Below are positions 50,221-63,870 of a stretch of DNA of 64,000 bases, piece after piece (positions within the stretch are counted from its first letter, which is position 1; the number at the start of each line of letters is the position of its first letter). A program made the position numbers and the translations under genes. The notes under the pieces are model-generated. The model worked only from the letters and a program-made list of their open reading frames with translations, was not told the DNA's origin and did no database searches. Origin of the DNA: Onchocerca volvulus (taxonomy: Eukaryota; Nematoda; Chromadorea; Rhabditida; Onchocercidae). The stretch covers positions 2,561,024-2,625,023 of the forward strand of contig HG738140.1 of NCBI GenBank assembly GCA_000499405.2. Direction: 5' to 3'.

Positions 50221-53200
50221 TTTTTTTTTTTGTTAGATAAAACGGAAATCTAAATCTTACTTCATTTAACTACAAAAAAATGAATCATCACCAGCATTTT
50301 GCTTTCCACTGCCAAATTCACTTGAAATATCAATACAGGAATCCGGACTGTTAGGGACAAGTTCTGAACCATCAACTATTTCTTCATCACCAGAAAATTT
50401 GTCCACAGTACCGCGACTACAATATAAAATATTGCAAACCTAAAAAGTGAGAAAACATAAATGATAACAATCAGAAAAATTTAAAAAATACCTGTACGAT
50501 CGCACACTACTTGAATGTTTCGATGACCCATTGTAATTGTTTAACGTCTCCTTCTCATGCGCATAAACACGCAACAATCCTTTCTTTGATAGCAAATTTA
50601 TCAAAGTTTTTTGCAGTTCATTAAGCTTTTGCTGAAAAATTGAAACAAATCGATTAAACATATGTGCATAAACGCTTGAAAATTGTCAAATGTCCAAGAA
50701 TTTCAGCAAAAAGAGGTACGACCTGCAGAAAATATTATATAAAGTGTAAAAAAAAGAAAAAAGAAAAAAAAGATGCTGATTATGATAATAAATCAAAACA
50801 CTTTCATGCTAAAGTCATCGCTACTAAGTTACATTAAGCAGTGCATAAATTTAAATATAATGAAAAGATTAGTTACATTAAACTATAGAAGTTAACAAGA
50901 AGAATGAATCCATTTTTCTGCAACATTTAACTTAAATTTCATCCAAAGAAAGAGAAAAAAAGCTGATGACCTGCATTTGTTCTTTTTCAAAAGACAATTT
51001 CGCCACTGCTTCCTCTCTTTCACGCATTCTCTCATTGATCTTTTTCCTCTGATGTTGATACAGTGTTACATAATCACCTACAACAATTGAAAGAAAGGTT
51101 ATCAGCTTAGCATTGCTCTGACTAATTATCAATATTTAATACATTAATTTTTTACATACCGATGGTATCATTTTCAGTCTCTAATTGCATTATAACATGT
51201 TGGAGCCGTTCCTTTTCTTCGGCAAGATCTGCAATTTGTCTCATCGCTCGAGTAAAACGAGCTTCCAGTTCCGTCCAAGCCAATGGCTTTTCTTTTATTG
51301 AAAATGCTAAAATTCACAATATTAAATTTATTGAATTTGATCCAAAAAAATTAGAAATAAAATAATAAACCATAGTTTTACTTGGTTTACTTCATGATTT
51401 GCTCAGGGGAGATCATGAAGTAAACCAAGTAAAATTACCGTTTATCGTTTTGCCCTTTGAGCAGATTATGAAGTAAACAGAATAAAACTACCGCTTATCA
51501 TTTTTATATATTTCGAATAATGGCATGCTTTTCAGAATTCGAAAATAAAGATATGGAAACTTCATATCATAGTTTAATCTTGAAATAAATTAAATCCTTC
51601 TCAAGTTTTCCATGATTATCTATTACTGCTTCTCGAAATATGTGTAAGTAAACCTTGCAACTGCCTTACAACATTAACATTTGGTCGAACAGGAGATATC
51701 GTGTCGCAGTGAGATGATGAAGGTGAAACATTACTTGATAGCGATGCACTATTCAATTTCTCTTGTAGCATGCTAATATCATTTCGTAATTGTTCATTCT
51801 CAGCAGATAGTGTGCTGATCCTGCAACAAAAAATCATTTAATTTTAGCGTTGCTCTTAAATCTTGAAGTCAGAAATTAGCAGATAACTTGGAAAATTAAT
51901 AGTATTAAGTCGATATGTGAGTATTGAAAACTCATTTTAACTGATGAAAAAAAAAGTAAAAAAACTGAAACCTTTTAATTAATGAAAAATAAATAAATAA
52001 AAAACAGTTCTTTCATATTTATAATTTTATGTGAAATTTAAGCATAAATAATGTTCACATTGCAAATAAAAAATGAAAGAATAGCGCAATACCTCTCAAC
52101 TGCTTGTCCTAATTCAACATGTATGTTATTTTGATTTTCATCTTCCGAATTTTGCTCCATTATCCTAAAATAAAAAATAATAATGAGCTGCATTCTTTAG
52201 GATTATGACTGGCCAAATATTTTTAAATCAAAATTTTGAAAAATTCTCAATTTTGAAATGATACAGAATAGTAGCAAGTATTAGTTGTTAATGACTGAGC
52301 ATACCTTCGCAATTCCTCATTTTCTTGCACTACTCGTCTATGATCGAGCCTCAACTCATCCAAAACCATTCTAACATTGGCTAATTCCACTTCCGTATGC
52401 GCATGAGTATCTTCTGTATGTGAAAGCGACATATCTCTATCATAGCATTCAGAAACCGATGGTGTAGAAATAGTCTAGAATTCAAATGTTACAAGTTTTA
52501 AAATCTAGAAACATGCAATATTCATTAAAATTGTATATTTCAACTTGGTTTTTAAGCTTACTTAAGGGTGTAACAAAGAAAAAGATAACGACAAATTAAT
52601 ATAAGTGTCACTAATTGTGAGTACTGTAAGCCGGATATTACGATATACTAACTCTCGAAAAAGATTTAAGGTATCAGACGTCGAAACGATTTATTAAAAC
52701 TACTACTTATCAAGTTGCTAGCATGCAGCGTTCAAACACCCAAGGAGAGCAATGCCTGAATGAAGATAAAATATTAATAAAGTGGGCTTTATGCTTTACA
52801 TCGAAACCTTAACAAATTATATTTCATATTTACCTCATCACGATCTCGTGAATCAACATACGGAACATTTTGCTGTTGCTCATATATATCGCCATTGGGT
52901 ATCATTGGAATTGTCGATGAATCAACATTTTTACCACCAAAAGATTGACCAGAAACTCGATTCAATTCATTTCTTAGTTGACTGATCTGATGCAACGCAC
53001 TCAGTCGTCCATTTTCTCTTTCCATACTTTCCTGAACCATGATTCAATACGCCGAAGTTATCTACAGAATGCAAACAAATCTGCTAATTTCGTTTGAAGG
53101 TTGCCATACTCTATTAAAAAATATAACAAAAATAATCTGATTCTCAACAATTCTGATTAACTATTGATTATCATCACATATCGTTATAAATCTTTACATG

Positions 53201-54735
53201 AATAATTCCTCAGAATCAAAGAGCGATTCTGGAATGTGGAAAAAACTAGAACAATTACCTGCGTAACTGCTATTAGTTTATCCTGTAGTTCAATCAACTG
53301 CTCCTTCAATTCTCGATTTTGCGTAATAGCTCTTGAAACTGTAGCTTTCTCATTCTGCAGCTGTTCTGATAGAGAAAGTGCTTCCTTAAGAATTTAATTA
53401 TGTTTAAATGAATAGAGACTAAAACATGTATGATTATTTTTTAAAATACTGAACTAACCTCTGTATGTTTTTTTTGTTCTTCAGCAACAGAACGAGCTCT
53501 TGCAAGCGATTCTTCAGCCACAACCAATTCAGCATTTTTTTCAATTAATTTTGATTTCTACAAATAAACTGTTAAAAAACAATCTGTGTCATATCTACAG
53601 TAGCAAAAGTCAATGAAATCTTTTCAACTATCATTTTATGTATAATATTCACATATAATATTTGCTAATATTAAATGACTTGTTAATAGAGAAAAAAAAA
53701 AGAGTAATTTAGACATAGATATAATATGATAAAAGAACAAATGAATAGGATAAGAATAAGCGAGCCTTTTTGTTAATCAGAGAAAAAAGAAAAAGGAAAA
53801 AAAAGAAACCAAATGAATTCGAATTAATAAACAATAGTACTAATTTGAGAAATGTAGTACCAGCGCAGTGCAATGGATAATTCTACGCGCTACAAATTTA
53901 ATGAAACACTGCAAACACAAACAAAATTTCACAAAAAAGAACCTCATCACTAAGCGCAGAAGAAAGTGTGAGAACTTCTTGTTCTTTATTCGCAAGCTTT
54001 GTGTTCAGTTCCTCAATTAATTGTTTTGCTCTTTGATAGTCATTCGTCACTTCAACCAATTTATTTTGCACTTTTTGCAGTTCGATCGAATTCTTGAATG
54101 ACTTAAACAATTAGCAACCAACCTAAGATTAGATTAAACAAAGAGAACAATGGAAACTATGCATTATTCTCCCAGTTTTTAATATTCATTTAAACTGCAA
54201 CTTGTGTCTTGTCATTCTCAAAACCAGTGAGAAAAATATTCCCTAATATGTGAGAAATTCACAGACATTTATACTATTGGTAAGTTCAGACACTTAAAAA
54301 TATTACAAAATGATAAGAATAATCTTTACAATCCAAAAGAAAAAACTAACTTTAGCATATGTATTATCGTCATTCAATAAATTCGGTCTATCGATTGTTC
54401 GTAGCATTTTTATTTCACTTTCTAAGGCCTGTACTTTTGATTCCAAAACCAATTTTTCATTTGACATTTCCTCTAGCTACAAAAAAAAAATGTGCATAAT
54501 ATTTGCTTCAAATTGTATTCCTGGAAGAAGTTCTCCACTCAATTATTGAAATTTCATTGAATTTTCCCATTTAAATAAATATGGTTTTACCTTTGCACTC
54601 ATTTGTACGATATTCTGATTTAGCTGCGTCCCATACAATTCATAACGCTCCCGAGCTAATTGTGCCTCTTTCTTCCATTTTTCTGTTTCATCTACTGCTC
54701 TAACCAGTCCACTTTTTAGTTGCTCAATTTCATCT

Positions 54736-54770
<35 letters not shown>

Positions 54771-57700
54771 AATATAAATATATATATAAAAACAAGTTTC
54801 GGTATAACGAAATGAAAAAACTTCTTTCTGGTGAACAGTTTTGAATTGAAACAAATATTAATAAGCTAATAAAATAGGTTAACTAATAAAAAGATAGCAG
54901 TACCGATAAAAAAAATTATGGGAAATATTGAATAATTACAAATAAGCGATTGTAATGGGTCTCAGCGAGATATGATAATGATTAGAACAATGGTCTAATG
55001 ACAAAAAAAGACAAAAAAAAAAAAACCATCTCTATCTCATATAGAACTGAAAAAAAAAAAACTTACCACTAAGATTTCGATTATCATTTTCTAATGGAGT
55101 ATCTGTACTCGTATATGCCCCTAACTGACGAAGATAAATATCCTTCATCCGCAACTGTTTGCGAGCTTCATCTAGCTCTGCCTGAGCAGCTTCCGCCTTT
55201 TTCATGCAGATTTTTAATCGTTCCTAAATTTTTTGATGATTTTAAAAACAAGTGTATAATAATCGAAATTCAATATCTCATAATACTACCACCACTAAAC
55301 AAATTTGAATCAATTTCTTAATCATCATTAAAACAATTTTACAAATTTAAGATATTATATCTTGCTTCAAATTTCAGTAAGTTGCAATATTATACTTTAA
55401 ATCATTGGAAAGTCAGAAAATTGAAGAAACTAACCACGGCAACCATCAACAAAAAAAAAATAAAATGGAATGAAGTTAACAGCATGAAATTATAAAACAT
55501 GCATGCCTTTTTCAATCATGACAGAGATTCCTATTGTAAACTAGTCCTATTCTAGGATGGACAAATTCTAAAAAATACTAGCATTCGAAAATCGTAAATA
55601 ATATATAAACAGAATTTATCAATAAAAATAAACCTTAGCATCGTCTCGATCTTGCTGAATATGAAGCAGCTTAGTTTGCCAATTTACTGCTTCTTCTTGA
55701 CCATTCTTTGATTCTTTTACTTGCCTCTGCACTTCATTACTTAGGGAATTGATTTCTTTACGCAGTAATATGATTTCTGCCTCCAATGATGAAATATGCG
55801 AGATTTTCTCTTGCATTTCGACCTATACAAATTATTGTCATAAAATTCAATCTTCAAACGGCTCCCGTAAAAATGGGGAAACAAATTAACTTTCTTTTAG
55901 TATAATAAATAATTTATACAACATAAAAATTACACACCGTGAGATTACAAATCTGCTTATCTCGATCCATGACTAGTTCATTTTTTTGTCTTAATTGTTG
56001 CTGTAAAGCTGTCTTCTCCTTGACAACAACACTCATTGCCTGAAACATCATTAATTTAATACATTGTAATAAAATGGTGGATCCATTGAAATTTAGTTTC
56101 GTACTTCAATAATTTCATCATTCATTATTTGAAAGGAAACAAACTGTTTGCAAATGAACGAGTTGCGTTTGCAAAGCGGATCCACTCGGATCGCCATTTT
56201 TGATATATTCACTGAGCTTTGTATAAGAAGCATGAATCTGAGAATAATGTCCAACCTAAAATATCTTATATGTAACTAAAATAAATAATATAATTTGTTT
56301 TCATAGGATAACTGAAATGCTTATACTACTAGCATTCAGAAGATTGTATGTCAAATCATATTTGATCAGACATGATCTTTTGCAGTGACTCAAGATACGA
56401 GCTTTCAAAATAACTTCGATATTAAGATGTAATTTGGATTGTTGATTTACGAAGTGTAAAGAAAATCAAATAAAAAATAAATAAAAAATAAAGCAAATAT
56501 TTGAACATATACCAATTCCGCAAGCTGCGAAGACAACTGCCCCTTTTCAGCTGTACGTAAAGCTAATTCTTCCCTTAACCGTATGCATTCTTGCTGTAAC
56601 ACAACGTGTTCGTTCAGTTATTGATTTAGATTAGAAGAATTCAAAAGGAAAACATTTCTGAATGCAAGACAAGCAATCTGTCATTTCTCCACTCTGCTGC
56701 AACAAAAAAAAAAGAGAGAAAGGAAAAAAGGGGAAAAAGAAACCAACATCAAAAATTTCTGCGCAGAAATCAATAAAAATATTTGATCAATTACTTAACA
56801 GAAAATTCATTAAAACCGAAACTATATTAAAAAGAAAATCTGCGATTAATTTCTCATACTTGTGAATAATTATAATCTAATAAGAAAGGATATAAAAATA
56901 TTAAAATGTGCGACAATAAATTAATAACGATATGTAATACCGTTTGGATCAATTCTATTTTCCTAGAAATGTCTTTTAATATGATTTACAACCTATTTCA
57001 AATTCCCAGCCGATAACACTTAAATATGTGAAAATTATGATTTTTTATATGTGGAAATTATAATTTTTTAATCTATTTTACATCTACGAGTTCAGTGAGA
57101 GCGACAAAAGAGAAAATTCTATTAACAATTATCTCATTGAAAATAAAGTGCAAAATAAAGACATTAAGAAGTACCTATAGCAAGAGAAAAAGCTACCGAA
57201 GTTGATCAAATCCTAAAACAAATAATGAAAAAGGAAAATCAATATATGAAGGTTAGAAAACCTTCAAATCGAGCAGATCCTCTGGTACATTCGAACACAA
57301 TTCTGGTGGACCATTTTGTTGAAATTTGTCTCTTAAATCATTGCTCAGAGCACTGCTATTTGTATTCGAAATATTATTATTCACAACATTTTCTGTCGTC
57401 ATTGGAGGAGAATCGTGTGATCCTGTTTGAACTCTTTGCAAAGTATCTTTCATCTCAACATGATCGCACAGTTCTTAAAAGTGATAATTTTCTGCCAAAA
57501 TGATTTCAAAATTACTAGTTCAAGTTATTTTTAAAGAAATCATGCGTAGTAGAACTGCTTTGAATTTTACTGAAAAGTACAGCAAGTAACTCATAAGTAT
57601 GAAAATTATAAGCAAAAAAATTGTTCTAAATATTTTCATATTTTCATAGAAAATAAAGATAATATAATGAAAATTACGTAAGCTGATGGCGGATCGCCGT

Positions 57701-58271
57701 CCATTATTTTCAATTATACTTGAAATACTTGCAGAAGAAGACAAACTAAATTCTTTATTTTCGCTGCGATGTTTTGACTGATAATCTCGCAACTGAAAAT
57801 TTCAGCTGTTTTAAATCTCACAAATACCACTCACTTATGTATCGAAACTTACTAATACAACGAGATACACAAATGGCAATTAATATCATAGAGTAAATGG
57901 TTAATTGGTTATTTAGCTAAAGATTGCCTGTAATAATTTAAAATTCGTTTGCCAACTTTTCTCTTAGTTAACAAACCCCATACTAAGGTGTAAAAGGCAC
58001 GGAATTTTTAAGTCATCAGAAAGTTCGAAAAATTTTTCCTTAAGTATTGTTAAACAGTGAGATAAATCTTGTTGATCGGCAAACTTTCTTATATCGAGTT
58101 ACCAAAGAAATTTTGTTTAAAATATAATTAATTAACAGATGTAAGCTACAGTCTGTTAAAGATCATCCGATTACATAGTAGAACATCTGAAAAATAACTA
58201 AAATTTACTTTTTTTCGAGCTTGGGCCAATCGCTCCGCTTTTGTTTCCGCTGCTCCTTCGGATATACTCAT
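49591..58271 (-). CDS. GOLGA2: cis-Golgi matrix golgin GM130
   Basis: Coiled-coil tether on the cis-Golgi; the N-terminus binds p115/USO1 and the C-terminus binds GRASP65. Exons: 58271-58209, 57792-57678, 57473-57262, 56593-56513, 56255-56145, 56039-55938, 55822-55634, 55223-55067, 54733-54591, 54476-54351, 54101-53943, 53557-53459, 53384-53259, 53031-52834, 52474-52305, 52164-52093, 51820-51654, 51306-51160, 51077-50971, 50631-50492, 50416-50292, 50160-50063, 49674-49591; 996 aa against 1002 in human, as I recall. The basic N-terminus (AERLAQARKKLRDYQSK) matches the p115-binding peptide. The most conserved blocks are ATVSRAITQNRELKEQLIEL and ENDTIGDYVTLYQHQRKKIN. The tail has an acidic segment, VQRILNLISELQ, then CSPNLHCSECRGKLINL. 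The hydrophobic end suits a PDZ ligand. An acceptor (TTTTTTAG) precedes the ATG by nine bases. Confidence 0.93.
51371..51505. repeat. Perfect 23-bp inverted repeat plus a third direct copy
   Basis: TTTTACTTGGTTTACTTCAT with GAT (51376-51398) is exactly complementary to 51412-51434 across a 13-base loop. A third related copy in the right-arm orientation follows (about 51459-51500: GCAGATTATGAAGTAAACAG and on), 53 bp downstream. The third copy matches the reversed left arm plus loop (CCCT..TGAGCA) better than it matches the right arm alone. It lies in the 347-bp GM130 intron between exons ending at 51306 and 51654. Confidence 0.9.
54737..54789. repeat. (TA)n microsatellite
   Basis: Nearly pure alternating AT, broken once near 54766, starts four bases beyond the 5' end of a GM130 exon (54733). 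It therefore forms most of the polypyrimidine/branch region of that acceptor on the minus strand. Confidence 0.9.
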
Positions 58272-61200
58272 CTATCCAAGCTAAAAAATGAAGTATTTTA
58301 ATGTCGCAATAATCTTCAATAGTGGTAGTTTTCAATGACATAAATTTAACCATAAAAGTAAAGCAAAGCAGAAATTTTAATCGCAGTTCTATTAAAATGC
58401 AAAATATCTCTTATTAATTCAGAGTAAATTCGTCAATAATGGATAAGTATGCAAATATCTATCCATACAAATAATCAGTACAATTACTGAACAATACTAT
58501 AATATGTGTTGAAATATTTAGCCCTAAAAGTATTCAAATCTCTGACCACAGATCTTGATGCAATATTGGTAGCCTTTGAATAACATGAGCAAATTTCCAT
58601 AAAATTCGAAAGTGCTCACGTTATATCTCAATTCATTTGCTTCCTCATATTAACATATTCATTCAATCAATAATTCCCGCACTTCCTAACCACCGAAACA
58701 ATTCCCGCACTTCCGCGCTACGAAAAAATCAACAAAACATTTATTCCGCTCGAATCATGTAGCATTTTGACGTGGATCGAAACGGTAGTCTTACGCAACT
58801 ATCTAGATCATTGTGAAAATTTCAATCTTCGTCAAAATAAGCTCCAACTAGTCCGAAAGTTCTTAAAAAACTATTGAAGAACTTGAATGGTTCGTTTATC
58901 TGAGTGTTTTTGTTTTTATGTTTATGAATGTTTTAAAATATTTTTTTAATAAATAACATGTTACTACTTTTTCATCGACTTATGCAACTTATATGTTGAA
59001 ATAAAGCTTATTTATCCTATTTATCATATAAATAAGTTTTGCATTCCATTTATTTCTCATTCACATAACACATCGATTAAAAAATTCTCTATTTTATTCC
59101 GAAATTTTCAAAAATTCAATCGATGATCTGAAAGAAATGATTCAAATATTTCACTTCCTTAATTACTCGAATGTCATGTTTATTTGAATCATAAATTCAG
59201 CATGTCATTTTTAAGTACTTAAGTGATAAATCATTCTTATTCAAAATGAGACTCAATGCGATTGTTTTGTGATAACTAATAAACATATAAGACTAGAAAA
59301 GTGTTATCAGATAAATATAATCAGATCTCGCCAAGAAATACTCAAATCACAATTACAACTGAAGTTATAATTTGGATGAGTACCTGAAGTATAACTGTAT
59401 CAGAGTTGTCTGGTTTTCAGAATTTATGAGCAGACTGTATTTTATCAATATAATTTACTCACAAATTTCGAATAGAATATTTTTTAGAAATTATTGGAAA
59501 TTTTCAACAATTATTTCTTTTGAAATTTCAATAAAAATTCTTTGAGAAGCGTCAAGCAAATAGTTTCAAATAAGCTCGAATTTTTGAGAATGCTTCTTTA
59601 GTTAAAGAATTTTCAAAGTTGCAATTGCTTAACTTTTGTTTCAAATGTAACTAATATTCGAAACTTGATGCTAAATTAATTTATTGAAGAAAATAAAGTA
59701 AATTTGAGAAAAGTATGAATGGTTTAGCAACTGTGTTTAAAAAAATCAAAACAATGTCAAATTGAAATGACGCAGAAATATTCATCAGAATACTCTTTGA
59801 CCTATTTTTCAAATTTTATCCAAAGCTGTAATTTCTTCACAAATTTCAGATTAATTCCACTCTCAAGAAGGATTCTTAGAAAAGCGAGTAAATTAAAATG
59901 ACTTTTCTTCTTCATATATATCCATTACTTCTTCCAACTTGATGTTGTAAAATTTGCGAATTATATTTAATTTGATCAAATCTAAGGTATTTTATGATCG
60001 CAAAAAAGAACAAATAATAAAAATATCATTCCCATCAAAAATATTTGAATCGACGAATACCATTAGGGAATTTCGATCCTTCGACTGATAGCAAATCATG
60101 ATAAGAAAAAAAAAAACAAAAAATATAGAATAAACAAACAACGGTAAATAAAATCATTAAAATGAATTCATTAACTTGATGAAAAATACGTATACTGGTT
60201 TTGTATCAGTATGAATTGGCAGAATATTTGGAATTTATAATTTTCTTTGGTCTTTTAAACCACCTTGATTTGAAAGTATATCGATCCATAAGTACACAAC
60301 GAATATTTTTCAAAGTTTGTAAAGGAGATAAGAAATCAATGCTAGATATATTATGATTAAAAATTAATAGAATTCGATCCTAAAAACTACAAATTGATGA
60401 AAAAATTTCGGATACTTTCAGCCTGAAAAAATTCCTGACACTTTCAACCAGTCTTTCTTACGGTCATTCATGATTTTATATAAGTAATTTTTGAATTTCT
60501 CAAACTTTCAGATGTTTAAAAATAAAGGACGGTTTTCAATTCAGAAATTAAGTTTTGAATATTCCGATAACAACAATATAATTTCGTTTTTTTTCCTACT
60601 TTTACAAAAAAAGATTGCATGAGAAAAAAAATTCCACGATTGCTAACAATTTTCTGGCTAAACATTAAAGAAAATTACGGTTCAAAAATCATATAAAAAG
60701 ACAAAATTGCAAAACTATATTATCTTCAATCAAATTGCTTATTTATTTATTCAGCACATTAAAAAAATTAGTCATATTTTATTTATAATTAATATTTAAA
60801 ATTATCATACTAAAATAAAATTAATCGAATGAAATTCAAAACAATAGGTCAAATCTGGTCATAATTTGTCGCAATGAATGATCTAAAACATTAAATTAGG
60901 AAATTAAAGATATACTTTCGAACTTCAATTGATTTTGTCCATTTATTTCTTCATCGACATTTCTCTATAAATGTGAAAAATTTTTTTAATTAAAATCACA
61001 CAATGTAGCATTCTATTTATATTTGAATTCCAGTTTATCAAGTTTTAGAAAGTACAATTTTAATTATTTTTTATATTCTTATTGTTTTACTGATAATTTA
61101 TTGATTTTATTATAAAATTCAATTAATTTAGGTTTGGCATTGTAAAATTCCCAATTTTTTGTAAATAATTTTAGGCAACCAAATTATTTAAATTACTATA

Positions 61201-63572
61201 ACTATCAAAATTATCATAAACATATCGATAATTGCAGCTTTTGAACTGTTGAAATTTGATATTTGATATTAAAATGTATTATTTTAATACGGTGAAATAT
61301 CATGAATTACTCAGCCATTCGCTAATATTTATTCAATTCTTCATTCATTCAATTTATCATAAAATGTAATATTAATTAGATTTGACGTCGTAAAATTTAT
61401 ATTATTTCCATAATAAAGTTGTTATGGCTTACTGTCAATGGAATTTTTGCGTGATTAAGACGTATTTCACGTATGCAATTAAAATTTATACGTGAAAAGA
61501 ATTATTGTGGTTGAAGCCATGTGATGTAATAAATTATTAATGGATAGCAGTGATAACGTTCCCTCAATCATTGTGACAAATGAGACGAAAATACATGATT
61601 ATTATTGATAATTAGTGAATTCAACAAATTTACAAATAAATTTTAATCTTCCATAACTTCCCTGAAATGTTTATTGCAAAGTTCTACAAATTATGGACAA
61701 GTTGAATGATTCTTTCTGGCAACTTATTGCATCATTCATGATTGCTTTCCAAAATGATTGAAAAATTTCCAGCAAGAAAAAATATTAGGAAAAATTCATG
61801 CTATATAATATTTGCTTTTTTCATGTTAAATTCTTTTTAAAAATTTTTTTTCAACCTCATCGAGCGAATAATTTCAATATTAATTCTGCACCATTTATAG
61901 GATTGTCACGTTTTATAATGAGCCTTCCAATTTTGATCTAATCGTTTTTTGAATTTATCGTTTTTTTTTTTTTTTTTTTTGTAGTTCTTTGTTGATAATA
62001 AAGTTCCGTAATATCGAAATAATTCTGCTTTTATGAATCATACAAAAAAAAAGATATTTTTGGATGAAAACTGCTAAAATTTGGTTGAAATCTGATAATT
62101 TAGAAGATTTATTATGCTAAAAACATAAGAGAATACGACCAATGTTCAATGTTACATTAGCATGAAATTGAAGTTCTGGGAAAAACAGATTGATATACAT
62201 AAAAGGTTCAATATGTTGATTATAAATACACTTGTATACGAGATATATTTGCTAGATCACGGAAGTTAATCTTCTCTTTTCGCTCACATTCATAACTAGA
62301 TTAGGAAAATTTTAATCAAACACTTATCTTGAATATGATTCATATTGTGGTGATTATGCTGACAAAGGTTGATATGATTATCATTATTATCATCTCAAAG
62401 AATACGATATATCAAGAACTGATAATTGAGAATTACATCTTTTCAAGGAGAAATGATCAGAATTTGGACTTTGAATCATCTGATAAAGTGTGTATGATTT
62501 ATAATTTGTGTCGCCGATTTTCTTTAACCGTGACAATGATTGTTTCTTATCATATTGCTATCCGAAACTTTGCGATATCTCAAACAGGCATGGATAATTA
62601 AATCTTTATAACAAAAACTTTCATAACTTCGATAATTACAATATCAATCATATGAAAAAAGAATTCTAATGACTATATCATTACCCAAAAAAAGATATAC
62701 ACTTAATATCCGATCTTGTATGGCATATTTTTTCAAAATAATCTCATGTTCAGAACCCTCTTCTTATTTGTAATGGGAGGATTCTGATGGAGCATTGATC
62801 TACAAGAAAGCACCTTTGTTGACGCATAAGAGTGCGTTTTTATTAGCGCGTGACCTACACTATAACATAGAACAAAGATTACAAAGCCATTTGACCTAAG
62901 AACAAAGAAATAAATCCACATTCAATAAGACTTACAAATCACTCGAAGAACAAAGAAATTGCTTATTTTCTGTTATTATTCGCGATTTCAGCGACAGTTT
63001 CACGTTTGAACGAAATCCAATCATAAATGAAAAACAAAAACAATGAAATATGAAAAATAAGAGGAAATTAAGGACGAAATAAATGAAAAAAAAAGAAGAA
63101 GTAACGAGTAGAAGTATTATAATGTAACAAAAAATCAGTTGCATGCATTCTTTGACAGAGCACGAAGGAATGTTTGTATTTGCTTGCATTGTAATATATC
63201 AATTAAGGAATGTTTACTGAAACTTGATCCGTAACAAGCATTAGCAATATATTTTGAGCCATGAAAGAACCATTAATAGACGAAATGACAAATTAATATA
63301 TGCAGCGATTAGATTATTTCGATTAAACTCATGCCTTAATTGAAGTGATAATTTTAAGTGCAATTAATAATTAGCAAAAAAAAAAATTTACCAATTGTTA
63401 TCAATAATCATTTGTTACATTTATTTTGAAGAAACTTCAGCTATTCATTCATTTAATTGTTATAAATTACTTTGACGTGAATTGTTAGAAATTAATAACA
63501 ATTAAAATGAAACAATAAGAAAAGATCATATTTTGGAATTGAGAATTCAATCGACCGATTCAGAAATGCATT
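58272..63572. other. Upstream region of GM130, no supported gene
   Basis: 5.3 kb of A/T-rich DNA lie between the GM130 start and the 3' end of the next minus-strand gene. A 15-bp direct repeat (58672-58714) lies about 0.4 kb upstream of GM130. A T-tract lies at 61959-61980. The longest open frames (for example 62329-62601 plus, 62932-63189 minus) are low-complexity and match nothing I recognise. Confidence 0.5.
58672..58714. promoter_or_regulatory. Direct repeat AATTCCCGCACTTCC upstream of GM130
   Basis: AATTCCCGCACTTCC occurs at 58672-58686 and again, unchanged, at 58700-58714, 28 bp apart. The region around it (58660-58760) is richer in C/G than its surroundings. TTCCCGC resembles an E2F half-site. 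The position, about 400-440 bp before the start codon, suits a promoter element; function is inferred. Confidence 0.35.
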
Positions 63573-63718
63573 TTAGAAGTATGTCTTTGGATCGACCAAA
63601 TTATTCCATAGATTTGCCATAACAGCCAAAGGAACAAAGAACCATATAGAATTCGGAATCCAGAAAATGAAAATTCGCTTCCATATGTTAGCTGATTCAG
63701 CCATATAATTAACCGATC
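63573..63718 (-). CDS. Last exon of a membrane protein (rest beyond window)
   Basis: After a CATATTTTAG acceptor, 48 codons stay open to a TAA. They begin SVNYMAESANIWKR and continue IFIFWIPNSIWFFVPLAVM, a clear hydrophobic, Trp-rich transmembrane helix. The end is LWNNLVDPKTYF. The exon is entered with one base carried from the previous exon, which must lie to the right of base 64000 or has not been recognised. The FW..N..W..VPL pattern recalls the last helix of EXPERA-domain proteins (EBP, TMEM97), but this is a weak resemblance. Composition and codon structure make it much more gene-like than its surroundings. Confidence 0.6.
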
Positions 63719-63816
63719 CTAAAATATGAATAAGAAAGACGAATTAATTAAGCTTGAATTAATTATCGAAAACTTGAAATAGTCAAATTGTTAAATTTTA
63801 AATAGTAAGCGCATTC

Positions 63817-63870
63817 TTTCTCGATCTCTTTTTTCCCTTTCTCATCTCTCTCTTACTCTCTCTCAGATAT
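63817..63870. repeat. CT-rich tract
   Basis: Pyrimidine-rich run (TCTTTTTTCCCTTTCTCATC, then CTCTCTCTTACTCTCTCTC). It falls in the presumed last intron of the membrane-protein gene. Confidence 0.7.

Noticed and set aside
53860..53892. GCGCAGTGCAATGGATAA..CGCGC string as an RNA gene
   Set aside because: A short stem can form, but no cloverleaf or known RNA consensus is present; it lies in a GM130 intron.
57520..57792. Minus-strand 90-codon open frame as one exon
   Set aside because: Only its first 38 codons are GM130 exon 2; the remainder is intron, as shown by the GTAAT donor at 57677 and the in-phase join at 57473.
62329..62601. Plus-strand 90-codon open frame
   Set aside because: Low-complexity, Ile-rich A/T sequence with no splice context or family resemblance; length is within what chance allows in 64 kb.
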